Positions 49,019-56,573 of a stretch of 64,000 nucleotides of DNA are shown here, one piece after another; position 1 is the first letter of the stretch, and each line of letters opens with the position of its first letter. Source of the stretch: an uncultured Vibrio sp. (GTDB lineage: Bacteria > Pseudomonadota > Gammaproteobacteria > Enterobacterales > Vibrionaceae); assembly GCF_963675395.1 (NCBI RefSeq), contig NZ_OY776223.1, positions 3,100,001-3,164,000 of the forward strand, read 5' to 3'. Made by a program: the position numbers and the translations under genes. The notes beneath the pieces were generated by a model. That model was not told where the DNA came from and ran no database searches. It worked only from the letters and a program-made list of their open reading frames with translations.

Positions 49019-49979
49019 AAAGACTGGAAAGAGGGCTAAGAACGCCACTCGCTCCTCTTTCTATGACATGGGTGTAGATTTGTGTGGTTTTGACATCCGA
49101 GTGGCCTAACTGCTCCTGAACTGTTCTGATATCAGCGCCAGACTCCAGTAGATGCGTTGCAAAACTATGTCTTAATGTGTGACAGGTTACAGACTTTTCA
49201 ATACCAGCATCCAGAGCTGAACGCTTAACTGCTCTTTGTATCACACTCTCATTTATATGGTGCCTGCGTAACTCACCCGTTTCCCTATCAACGCTTAGCT
49301 TTGCGGATGGAAAAAGAAAATGCCAGTTAAAGTCCAACTGCGAATTCGGGTATTTTCGTTGTAGACCGTCTGAAATATAAACTCCTGCATAGCCGGGCAA
49401 ATGACAATCCTTTTGGTAATAATTTCTCGCAAGATCCACTTGCGCTTTTAGAGGAGAATAAAGCTCTTTGGCCAATGTGACTGTGCGGTTCTTTCCGCCT
49501 TTACCTTGCCACACACGAATCGCACCATAATCATAGTCTATGTCTTGAATTCTTAACCTTAAGCACTCCATCAGTCGAAGCCCGGAACCATAGAGCAGAA
49601 GTGTGTGCAGCTTGTATTTTGGATCGATATGTTGAATAAATCTACGGATCTCATCTCGTGTTAATACGACTGGCAGTTTTCTCTCCGTAAGTGATTTTTG
49701 AAATTGCATATCTAGTGAGAGAGGCGTCTGGAAGAAATCTCGGTATAAAAATACAATCGCACTAAGAGCTAACGCTTGGGTTTTTACAGCAACTTTATCT
49801 TTGACTGCTAGGTGGCTAAGATATTGAACCACGTCCTCTTCTGATAACTTAGATGGGTGTGCAAATTGATGAAAAGCTATATAACGCTTGATCCAAAATA
49901 GATAGCTTTCGATAGTTTTATTTGAATAATGACGCAGTAGCATATGTTCTTTTACACTAAGTAAAAATAAGGATTTCAT
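49017..49979 (-). CDS. intIA: Chromosomal integron integrase IntIA
   Basis: Tyrosine recombinase that inserts and excises gene cassettes by attI x attC and attC x attC recombination. The 320-residue product has all catalytic residues: R135 (SGLRLMECLRLR), K160 (QGKGGKN), H267/R270 (CHTLRHSFATHL), H293 (QLGHSDV) and nucleophile Y302 (TQIYTHV). The additional integron-specific helix, which separates IntI from XerC/D, is in the region RRHHINESVIQRAVKRS. Length equals that of the V. cholerae type. It is read away from the cassettes, as in all mobile and chromosomal integrons. It appears fully functional. Confidence 0.96.
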   Translation of the reverse strand: MKSLFLLSVKEHMLLRHYSNKTIESYLFWIKRYIAFHQFAHPSKLSEEDVVQYLSHLAVKDKVAVKTQALALSAIVFLYRDFFQTPLSLDMQFQKSLTERKLPVVLTRDEIRRFIQHIDPKYKLHTLLLYGSGLRLMECLRLRIQDIDYDYGAIRVWQGKGGKNRTVTLAKELYSPLKAQVDLARNYYQKDCHLPGYAGVYISDGLQRKYPNSQLDFNWHFLFPSAKLSVDRETGELRRHHINESVIQRAVKRSALDAGIEKSVTCHTLRHSFATHLLESGADIRTVQEQLGHSDVKTTQIYTHVIERGASGVLSPLSSL

Positions 49980-50194
49980 TGTGGAATGTAACCTGGTTAT
50001 TTATACAGTCTGGTTAATTTAGCACCCCACAGTTAATTAACCTGCTTTTCGCCGTCTAATTGCGCGTATTAGCACTCATATTCATACTTCGTTTCTATAT
50101 TTTTCATAAAGATAAGTGCTATTATTCAAAAATATTTTTTAAGAAATAAGGCGTTACCACGCCTGAATGGCTGCAAAAAGCCGTATAGAAAGCG
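49980..50194. promoter_or_regulatory. attI region and intIA promoter with LexA box
   Basis: Lies between intIA and the first cassette. The 16-mer at 49993-50008 reads CTGTATAAATAACCAG on the integrase strand. This is the LexA pattern CTGT-N8-ACAG with one mismatch and covers a TATAAA -10 element, so SOS control of the integrase is expected. The recombination point is the G/TT of AGCGTTATGT at 50194/50195. A cassette promoter is probably here too but I cannot place it. Confidence 0.75.
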
Positions 50195-50228
50195 TTATGT
50201 GCCAGTTCTGAAAATGGAGAACTAATCT

Positions 50229-50570
50229 ATGGAAAAGTGGTTGATAGAGGCGAGTGAAGCGTTGGATGAAGCACTGCATGCTATTTCTTCTGGTGAAATT
50301 CCGAAGGAAAATATGTATCAACTAGCATCAATTTTTTACTGTAAACGAAATCATATGAACAATGATGCGTTGTTTGAAATGATGAACAACGAAATTGATG
50401 AACAAGTTAAAACAGATTGGTTATTCGATTCTAATTCTAAAAAACAGTACAAGTTTCATTTTGTATCGTCTTATCTGCTTTGTTTTGTAGTCGCAGGTAA
50501 AATTGATGAGTTCTTCTACGATCAAATCATGGAATATGTGAATGAAAATTTGGAGTTATTTCAAGACTAG
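50229..50570 (+). CDS. Cassette 1: hypothetical protein (113 aa)
   Basis: First cassette gene, nearest attI and so the one most likely to be expressed. GGAGA lies 8 bases before the ATG. The product is acidic and mostly helical (EASEALDEALHAISSGEIPKE, MNNEIDEQVKTDWLF), without signal peptide or membrane helix. No family is recognised. The frame is closed 17 bases before the attC. Confidence 0.7.
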   Translation: MEKWLIEASEALDEALHAISSGEIPKENMYQLASIFYCKRNHMNNDALFEMMNNEIDEQVKTDWLFDSNSKKQYKFHFVSSYLLCFVVAGKIDEFFYDQIMEYVNENLELFQD

Positions 50571-50590
50571 TCCATCGTAAATCAGGCACA

Positions 50591-50710
50591 TAACAAACGC
50601 TTTAAGACGGATTCGCAACGCTCGGCGGTTTTAGTTTGATTTGGCTTTTGTGTTTACGGTGCAATAATTGAGTGTTGTGGTAGCGTTGCTCACCACTTAA
50701 GCGGGCGTTA
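50591..50710 (+). repeat. attC site 1
   Basis: 120 bases from TAACAAACGC to GGGCGTTA. It differs at only about eight positions from attC 5, though the two cassettes carry unrelated genes. Confidence 0.92.
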
Positions 50711-50734
50711 TAACTCAGGAGGATCGAGATAGAA

Positions 50735-51253
50735 ATGGACATACCTTGGACTATCGCTACAGCGGTAATTAGTGCTGCTTCAGCTCTTTTGGGTGTGCAC
50801 CTCTCCAATCGAGCACAGGAACAGCGGCTAAAAATACAATTTGAAAATGAAGCTTTAGCAAAAAGCATTGAGCTCAAAAAATCAAAGCTTGAAGAAATGT
50901 TTATCCTTTTTCAAAAATGGGAAATGGACATTTCCTGTTTATATTTAAGACTAATTCCTGCATTCAAAGGGGAGTATTCAGCAATTGAAGCCCGCAATAC
51001 TTCTTCTGAAAATGCGCTACAGGAAAAAGGTGACTATCAAAGGTTTCAGGCAATACTAAACTTGTATTTCCCTGAGCATAATGATGCATTTCAACAGGTG
51101 ATGACAAGACGCGCTCAAGTTCTAAAATTTTGTAACGGGGCAGTAGATGCTCGGCCAGAAAACTTGCCTCAATTTTATGAAGCTCAAGAGGCTTTCGAAT
51201 CTGAGGCTGCAAGCTTTAGAGGAATCTTGGCGCATACAATCAATGAGTTATAA
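50735..51253 (+). CDS. Cassette 2: membrane-anchored coiled-coil protein (172 aa)
   Basis: The N-terminus is a hydrophobic helix (WTIATAVISAASALLGVHL, residues 5-23). A charged helix predicted to form a coiled coil follows (residues 25-60, RAQEQRLKIQFENEAL...), then a helical domain. An AGGAGGA ribosome binding site is present. The TAA stop is the TAA of the attC core. No function is recognised. A membrane-anchored cytoplasmic domain of this type recurs in cassette and phage-linked proteins of unknown role. Confidence 0.7.
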   Translation: MDIPWTIATAVISAASALLGVHLSNRAQEQRLKIQFENEALAKSIELKKSKLEEMFILFQKWEMDISCLYLRLIPAFKGEYSAIEARNTSSENALQEKGDYQRFQAILNLYFPEHNDAFQQVMTRRAQVLKFCNGAVDARPENLPQFYEAQEAFESEAASFRGILAHTINEL

Positions 51254-51370
51254 CAAACTGTTCAAGAGGGATTCACAACGCGTGGCATTTTCACTATGCG
51301 TTGGTTTAAGTGTTTAAGGTGGTATGCGGCGGCACCGGTATTGCGTTGCTCACCCCTTAACAGGGCGTTA
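51251..51370 (+). repeat. attC site 2
   Basis: TAACAAACTG to GGGCGTTA, 120 bases, of the CAAGAGGGATTC sub-type with GCGTGGCATTTT in the stem. Confidence 0.92.
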
Positions 51371-51388
51371 TGTACATTCGAGGAAATT

Positions 51389-51679
51389 ATGAGAGTAAGT
51401 GCGTTAAATTATAAATACAAAGCTCTAAGCCATGTCGGAAGTTCAATGTTTCAGTTGATCTTTGCTGTTCTACTTATGGTGTTGTTAACGTTGCCCCAAG
51501 GACTGAACTCTGGTGAGGTTACATTGGATAAAGCCGTTTATTACTATAAAGAGTTTACGTTGCACTGGGGTATAGAATTAGTGTTGGCTTTACTCGCTAC
51601 TAGTATGAGTTTTATTCATATTAAATTAGCTTTCACCTGTTGGAAACTTCATCGTCTAGAGAGTCAGTTAGCAGATTAG
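51389..51679 (+). CDS. Cassette 3: small two-helix membrane protein (96 aa)
   Basis: The ATG at 51389, with CGAGGAAATT upstream, lies just inside the cassette; a longer frame from 51296 reads through the preceding attC and is not the likely product. Two membrane helices are clear (about residues 16-37 and 62-83), with a short loop between and a basic/acidic tail (CWKLHRLESQLAD). No family is recognised. Confidence 0.7.
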   Translation: MRVSALNYKYKALSHVGSSMFQLIFAVLLMVLLTLPQGLNSGEVTLDKAVYYYKEFTLHWGIELVLALLATSMSFIHIKLAFTCWKLHRLESQLAD

Positions 51680-51691
51680 GCAAAATGTACA

Positions 51692-51812
51692 TAACAAAGC
51701 ATTCAAGAGGGATTCACAACGCTTGGCAGTTTTGGTTTGAATCAACTTAAGTGTTTACGGAACAATGATTTAGGTTAGGTGGTGGCGTTGTTCACCCCTT
51801 AATGCGGCGTTA
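51692..51812 (+). repeat. attC site 3
   Basis: TAACAAAGCATT to GCGGCGTTA, 121 bases. Its opening bases GTACATAAC pair with the cassette start GTTATGTAC. Confidence 0.92.
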
Positions 51813-51831
51813 TACGTTCTAAGGAGGAACG

Positions 51832-52218
51832 GTGGTAGTAATATATGGAATCAAAGAGTATTTGAACCCGATCAAGGCTCAATTATCTGATGTAATTCAA
51901 GCCTCTATGACACAAGTGTTGAGTCTGCCCGAAAGCAAGCGCGCTCACAGAATTGTTCCACTCGATCAGTCTGACTTCTATTATCCAGAAGGTCGTACGG
52001 ATGCTTATACAGTCATCGAAATCAATATGATGGAAGGGCGTAAAGCTGAAACTAAAAAAGCTCTTATAAAGGCACTTTTTGCCAATATCGAATCTAGCTT
52101 GGGTATTTCTCCTGTAGACATCGAAATCACGATCAAGGAGCAACCACCACACTGCTGGGGTTTTCGTGGCATGACTGGAGATGACGTTAAAGACCTGACA
52201 TATAAGGTAAATGTCTAG
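51832..52218 (+). CDS. Cassette 4: tautomerase-superfamily protein without N-terminal proline
   Basis: A 128-residue protein of the Tautomerase_2/MIF-like superfamily. It has the two-fold beta-alpha-beta pattern (DAYTVIEINMMEGRKAETKK, ALFANIESSLGISPVDIEI) and the C-terminal HCWGFRGMTGDD segment. The superfamily's catalytic residue is Pro1 after removal of Met, but here the protein starts MVVIYGIKEYL, so residue 1 would be valine. The start is GTG at 51832 with AAGGAGG only 4 bases upstream. No alternative start restores a proline. Confidence 0.8.
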   Translation: MVVIYGIKEYLNPIKAQLSDVIQASMTQVLSLPESKRAHRIVPLDQSDFYYPEGRTDAYTVIEINMMEGRKAETKKALIKALFANIESSLGISPVDIEITIKEQPPHCWGFRGMTGDDVKDLTYKVNV

Positions 52219-52244
52219 CTGTGGATATGGTGGAAACAAACGTA

Positions 52245-52365
52245 TAACAAAGCGTTTAAGGCAGATTCGCAACGCTTGGCAGTTTTGGTTTGAATCCGCT
52301 TTAGTGTTTACGGCACAATGTTTTATGTTAGGTGGTAGCGTTGCTCACTACTTAACGCGGCGTTA
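52245..52365 (+). repeat. attC site 4
   Basis: TAACAAAGCG to GCGGCGTTA, 121 bases. ACGTATAAC at its start pairs with GTTATACGT at the cassette start. Confidence 0.92.
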
Positions 52366-52385
52366 TGAGCCATAAGGACAATTCG

Positions 52386-52805
52386 ATGAAAGTTGATAAA
52401 GAATATTTGAAACAATTATTGGAAGCTTTTGAAAGCGCCGAAAGACCAACTACCAATATTCGTGAGCTTGAAGCTAAAGGCTTTCACTATGATGATGATA
52501 AATTTGTGTTTCATACCGACATATTAGTTGATAAGGGATACATCGAGTCATTCGCTCAGAATACTCGAGGTGTAGGTTATACGATGATGGGTAATGGTCA
52601 AAGAGGTTGGTCAGTTGTTCCAATTCGTCTTACTGCATTTGGCCATGATTTTATTGAATCTCTAAATGAACCAAATGTTTGGGCGGAAATTCAAGCTAAT
52701 TTTAAAGAATCAAGCTTAGACACAATCTCATCTGTCGCAAAAGACCTAGCTAAAGGTTACGCAAAGCAAAAGGTCAAAGCATTACTAGAGGCTGCTGGCT
52801 CATAA
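52386..52805 (+). CDS. Cassette 5: DUF2513-like hypothetical protein (139 aa)
   Basis: The ATG at 52386 with TAAGGAC upstream gives 139 residues; an earlier ATG at the cassette edge adds seven. The sequence (MKVDKEYLKQLLEAFESAER; FVFHTDILVDKGYIES; RLTAFGHDFIESLN) resembles DUF2513, a winged-helix-like family common in cassettes and prophages. It lacks a membrane segment. Its stop is the TAA of the attC core. Confidence 0.7.
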   Translation: MKVDKEYLKQLLEAFESAERPTTNIRELEAKGFHYDDDKFVFHTDILVDKGYIESFAQNTRGVGYTMMGNGQRGWSVVPIRLTAFGHDFIESLNEPNVWAEIQANFKESSLDTISSVAKDLAKGYAKQKVKALLEAAGS

Positions 52806-52922
52806 CAAACGCTTTAAGACGGATTCGCAACGCTTGGCGGTTTTGGTTTGATTTGGCTTTTGCGTTTACGACGCAATAATTAAGTTTCGTGGTAGCGTTG
52901 CTCACCACTTAAGCGGGCGTTA
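52803..52922 (+). repeat. attC site 5
   Basis: TAACAAACGC to GGGCGTTA, 120 bases, about 93 percent identical to attC 1 by eye. Confidence 0.92.
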
Positions 52923-52940
52923 TAAGCTTTCAGGATACTG

Positions 52941-53393
52941 TTGAATTTGGGGATAAAAGTGTTTGAAGTTCGTGAAGCCATAGATGAAGACTACGAGTTC
53001 CTATTTGAGCTAAAGAAGACTGCCGAATACGAACCAATAAAAGCCGTTTTTGGTTGGGACGAAAACGTACAAAAAGAAATTCATCGCAATGAGTGGAATG
53101 AAGCAAAACCAACCATAATAGAAATTGATGGGGATCCTGTTGGTAGTTACCTAGTGCAGGCCCATCCTGAGCACTTGTATTTTGGTCGCTTTTTCTTGTT
53201 ACCACACTGCCAAGGTAAAGGTATTGGTAGCCAGGTTTTGAAAACTGTAATTCAACTTGCTAATGAAAAATCACTGCCAATTCAGCTTTGTTATTTGCAA
53301 GGTAATCGAGTAGGGCAACTATATAAAAGGCTTGGTTTTGAGGTAACAAGGCAAGATGAACAGTTCGTGCATATGCTCAAACCACGCTTATAA
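52941..53393 (+). CDS. Cassette 6: GNAT acetyltransferase
   Basis: About 150 residues, with the GNAT core RFFLLPHCQGKGIGSQVLK (acetyl-CoA loop QGKGIGS) and the C-terminal YKRLGFEVTRQ. The start is either TTG 52941 (AGGA 5 bases upstream) or GTG 52959; no ATG is available. The substrate is unknown. GNAT enzymes are among the commonest cassette products. Confidence 0.85.
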   Translation: MNLGIKVFEVREAIDEDYEFLFELKKTAEYEPIKAVFGWDENVQKEIHRNEWNEAKPTIIEIDGDPVGSYLVQAHPEHLYFGRFFLLPHCQGKGIGSQVLKTVIQLANEKSLPIQLCYLQGNRVGQLYKRLGFEVTRQDEQFVHMLKPRL

Positions 53394-53512
53394 CAAAGCG
53401 TTTAAGACGGATTCACAACGCTTGGCATTTTTAGTTTGAATTAGCTTAAGTGTTTACGGCACAATGGTTTAGGTTCTGTGGTCTGCGTTGCTCACCACTT
53501 AACGCGGCGTTA
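53391..53512 (+). repeat. attC site 6
   Basis: TAACAAAGCG to GCGGCGTTA, 122 bases. The TAA overlaps the stop of the acetyltransferase gene. Confidence 0.92.
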
Positions 53513-53878
53513 GTTGCCAACGAGAACAGCGTAGCTAAATCAGAATTTTTAGGGCTAATGTCCGTGTGTTTTTGGCTAGGTTTTCGTACTTCAACTTTTA
53601 GTTATTTGGGTTTGCGAAAATCGAGCTTTGGTTTCTTGTGTGGTTTGGTTTTTCTGTTTCAGAAGGCGATTCACTCGTTGAGAGTAAGCTCTGTGATATT
53701 GTCATTTTCAAATGAGCTTTTTGGTGTTGTTAGGCTGTATTCTACGGCGCTGTTTGTTCCAAGTGGTTTCAGTGACAGGTGCTTTGAAACTGCGCCTGAT
53801 TTGAGTTTTTCAACACACACTAAGACAGTGTTGGCAAAGCGGCAATCAACTTCAAGTCAAAGCTTTAGACTTGGCAAC
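53510..53878 (+). other. Cassette 7: cassette without a conserved coding frame
   Basis: The body of this cassette is about 370 bases. The open frame 53450-53881 starts in the previous attC, has no ribosome binding site at any internal ATG, and gives a Phe/Ser/Leu-rich, low-complexity product. The related cassette at 56691-57056 has an in-frame stop and length changes in the same frame, so the frame is not under selection. A non-coding cassette or untranslated RNA is more likely. Confidence 0.65.
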
Positions 53879-53999
53879 TAACAAAGCATTCAAGAGGGAT
53901 TCACAACGCTTGGCAGTTTTGGTTTGAATCAGCTTTAGTGTTTACGGCACAATGGTTTAGGCTTGGTGGTGGCGTTGTTCACCCCTTAATGCGGCGTTA
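53879..53999 (+). repeat. attC site 7
   Basis: TAACAAAGCATT to GCGGCGTTA. The cassette ends TTGGCAACTAAC, pairing with its start GTTAGTTGCCAA. Confidence 0.92.
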
Positions 54000-54015
54000 T
54001 GCAAATGGAGTCAAA

Positions 54016-54438
54016 ATGAAAATATTTGAAGCCGATAACTCTATGAAAGAAGCTATCGCTCAATTCTACAAAGCTCAGGGTTATCATAGTGCTTGGTCTG
54101 ATACTGAAAGAGCGTTTATATGCCTTAACGACGGTGAGATTATCGGCTCCGTGAAAGTTGAACTCATTAATGGCGTTACAATACTCAGAGGTATGTACAT
54201 TGCCAGTGACTTTCAAGGTCAAGGTCTGGGGCTCAAATTTCTCAAGTATATTGAGCCTGTATTAAACTCATGCACAGCCTATTGTATGCCTCTTGCTCAT
54301 GTAACAGATTTCTACAAGCATATCGGTTTCAAGGAAGTTGAAGAAAGTCAGTATCCTCAGTTTCTACAACAACGTTGTGAAAAGTATCGTGAAATGGGAT
54401 ATTCAATAACTACAATGCGCCGTGAAAAATTTGCATAA
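54016..54438 (+). CDS. Cassette 8: GNAT acetyltransferase
   Basis: A 140-residue product from ATG 54016 (GGAG 5 bases upstream). It has the GNAT core RGMYIASDFQGQGLGLKFLKY (acetyl-CoA loop QGQGLG) and VTDFYKHIGFKEVEE. It is unrelated in detail to cassette 6. A longer frame from 53938 reads through attC 7 and is not favoured. The stop is embedded in the attC core. Confidence 0.85.
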   Translation: MKIFEADNSMKEAIAQFYKAQGYHSAWSDTERAFICLNDGEIIGSVKVELINGVTILRGMYIASDFQGQGLGLKFLKYIEPVLNSCTAYCMPLAHVTDFYKHIGFKEVEESQYPQFLQQRCEKYREMGYSITTMRREKFA

Positions 54439-54557
54439 CAAAGCATTTAAGACGGATTCCCAACGCTCGGCATTTTCAGTTTGCTTAGGCTTTAGTGTTT
54501 ACGGCACAATGCTTTAAGTTCAGTGGTTTGCGTTGCTCACCGCTTAATGCGGCGTTA
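54436..54557 (+). repeat. attC site 8
   Basis: TAACAAAGCATTT to GCGGCGTTA, 122 bases. TTTGCATAAC pairs with the cassette start GTTATGCAAA. Confidence 0.92.
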
Positions 54558-54599
54558 GCACTCATTAATAAACATCTCATTTTCTTTTTTGGAGTAAAA

Positions 54600-55472
54600 A
54601 TGGAAAGAGGTATCGTAACCCCAGCTCAAGAAATCTTGAGTAACGGAGATTCACTATCAATTAACGGTGGCTTACCTCCCGAAAAACTACGTTATATGGC
54701 TTTGTACTGGGATAAGATAGTTATAACCGACAGTAATATTTTTGGTACGGGAGTTTCCGGCGATGGTCTTTTACTAGAGCAGGCAAAAGTGTTACGAAAA
54801 GAGACTGCAAGAATGTCATTGAATGGGACATTCAATGGCAGTGGTTTGGCGAAGATGCATTTTGATGGACTGAGCCAAGTTGCAACTCAATTAACCCAAG
54901 AAAATCCCGGGCAATGGGCTATACATCAATCTGGTGACCAGCTCGTAATTCCGAAAGGCTTGTCTAAGGATTTAGTTACCGCTGATTTTGAACTATCAAA
55001 GTGTTTACCTGTACCGTTACCAGACTATCCCATAGATAAACTAATCGCATTTAAGTCGCAACGAGATAATGAGCTACAAGGTTTGCGTCAAACCCTCGAT
55101 GAGTTATATCTTGAAATATCAAAATCCCAAGATATCCCTCGTTCAAAAATCGTACAAATAACTCGCCTAGAGAATGCAATAAAAGATTTAGATAAAGTAG
55201 CTAAGGAAAGTTGGGGGACTCGTTTGTTGGCGAGTCGCAAGGTTGCATTAGACATTAACCTTGGAACAATTGGACAAGGTGTAGTGTCCGGTGGGTTAGT
55301 TGGTAGCAACTTTAACAGCCCATTGTTAGGTGTTATTGCCGGAGCTGGTCATTCGTTACTTGCTAGCATGAAGTTTGAAGTCAGCTCTTCTTCTCAGCTA
55401 GCTAGTTCTGTTGGAAGTCAACTTGACCTTTCGTACCTGACGTCTCTAAAAAACGAAGATATTGTGCGCTAA
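54600..55472 (+). CDS. Cassette 9: DUF6236-like hypothetical protein (290 aa)
   Basis: The ATG at 54600, with GGAG 5 bases upstream, gives 290 residues; the in-frame extension to 54495 is attC-derived. The N-terminus (MERGIVTPAQEILSNGDSL, then LRYMALYWDKIVITD) resembles DUF6236 proteins, of unknown function. Residues 185-230 look like a coiled coil, and a Gly/Ser/Val-rich segment (GQGVVSGGLVGSNFNSPLLG) near 235-265 could associate with membrane. It is the largest cassette gene. Its own attC is missing; the TAA stop is where the attC would begin. Confidence 0.65.
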   Translation: MERGIVTPAQEILSNGDSLSINGGLPPEKLRYMALYWDKIVITDSNIFGTGVSGDGLLLEQAKVLRKETARMSLNGTFNGSGLAKMHFDGLSQVATQLTQENPGQWAIHQSGDQLVIPKGLSKDLVTADFELSKCLPVPLPDYPIDKLIAFKSQRDNELQGLRQTLDELYLEISKSQDIPRSKIVQITRLENAIKDLDKVAKESWGTRLLASRKVALDINLGTIGQGVVSGGLVGSNFNSPLLGVIAGAGHSLLASMKFEVSSSSQLASSVGSQLDLSYLTSLKNEDIVR

Positions 55473-55484
55473 TGAGGCTTAGTA

Positions 55485-56561
55485 TCAAGTTTGAAGTGCG
55501 ACACTTTCTACAGATGCGCATGAATATACTCCGTTGGTGTCCTATACCCAAGTCTTTTGCGTGGGCGCGTGTTTAGTTTGTCCGCAATTTCATTGCAGAG
55601 CTTCTGTGTCACGTGTGACATGGAAGTTCGTTTTGGTAAGTATTGTCGTATCAAGCCATTGGTGTTTTCATTAGTGCCTCGTTCCCATGAATGGTATGGA
55701 TTTGCAAAGTAAAACAAACAGTTATGATGTTTTTCTAGTTGTGCATAACCATGAAATTCAGTGCCGTTATCCGCAGTTATCGTCTTAAAAGGTAAGTCAG
55801 AGCGGGTCATGATTTTGCTCATTCTTACGTTGAGCGACCCGCTTGTTCTATCGTCCATTTGCCCAATAAAAGTGTAGCCAGTCATTCTGTCGACTAAAGT
55901 CACGATACAGTGCTTGGTTCCGCGGCCAACGACGGTATCAATTTCCCAATGACCAGGCTCTTTTCTGTGCTCAGCTTTTGCAGGTCTTTCGGTGATATGA
56001 CGCTTTGCCGCCAGCCGTCCTCGGCTGTCTTTTGAGTTATACCTTTTACGCCTTTTCTTAGTGGACTGGCGTAGGTGTTTCCACAGTGTTCCACCGAGAG
56101 TTTTGTCGTTCCAGATGTGCTGATAAATGAGCTCATGACTCATTGTCGGATAGCCTCTCATCCTTAAGTATCCGACGATTTGGTCAGGGCTCCAATCCAG
56201 TCGTAGCAAGGCTTCAGGCAACTTGAAGTCGATTTTGCTGTAGCGCTTATTTCGCCGTGAGCGGCTCAGCCGGTTGCGCGCCATTTGCTGTGCCCGTTCT
56301 GGTTGATAAGAGTACCTATCGAAGAACTTGTTGTAACGGCAATTACGTTCAACTTCTCGATAGATAGTGGCTTTGTGACGCCCCAGTTGTTTAGCTATTT
56401 TAACGGTACTAATTCCTTGCTTTCTGAGAGCAGAAATCATATACCTTTCGTTCTCAGTGAGGTGCGTGTATTTCATGTTTTTTACTTCTTGGCGGGAGCA
56501 AAGTTCATGATTATCGCACCTTACTGTTTTTATGTTCAGAGGTGTCGCACTTCGTACTTGA
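55485..56561 (-). mobile_element. IS30-family insertion sequence
   Basis: About 1077 bases bounded by imperfect inverted repeats. TCAAGTTTGAAGTGCGACAC (55485-55504) matches the reverse complement of 56542-56561 (TCAAGTACGAAGTGCGACAC) at 18 of 20 positions. It encodes one complete transposase. No target duplication is evident, which fits loss of DNA beside one or both ends. Confidence 0.85.
55508..56476 (-). CDS. IS30-family transposase
   Basis: 322 residues. The N-terminal helix-turn-helix (LTENERYMISALRKQGIST...IAKQLGRHKATIYREVERN) is followed by a DDE domain: D in HWEIDTVVGRGTK, D in TITADNGTEF, E in HSWERGTNENTNGLIRQYLP. The C-terminal LNTRPRKRLGYRTPTE is typical of IS30. The frame is intact, so the element may still move. 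It reads opposite to the cassettes. Confidence 0.94.
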   Translation of the reverse strand: MKYTHLTENERYMISALRKQGISTVKIAKQLGRHKATIYREVERNCRYNKFFDRYSYQPERAQQMARNRLSRSRRNKRYSKIDFKLPEALLRLDWSPDQIVGYLRMRGYPTMSHELIYQHIWNDKTLGGTLWKHLRQSTKKRRKRYNSKDSRGRLAAKRHITERPAKAEHRKEPGHWEIDTVVGRGTKHCIVTLVDRMTGYTFIGQMDDRTSGSLNVRMSKIMTRSDLPFKTITADNGTEFHGYAQLEKHHNCLFYFANPYHSWERGTNENTNGLIRQYLPKRTSMSHVTQKLCNEIADKLNTRPRKRLGYRTPTEYIHAHL

Positions 56562-56573
56562 ATCCAAGTCGCC

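Noticed and set aside
50080..50194. Exact position of a cassette promoter in attI
   Set aside because: Several AT-rich -10-like hexamers exist, but none has a convincing -35 partner at the right distance.
53450..53881. 143-codon frame across attC 6 and cassette 7
   Set aside because: It starts within the attC, is low-complexity, and is interrupted in the related cassette 11.
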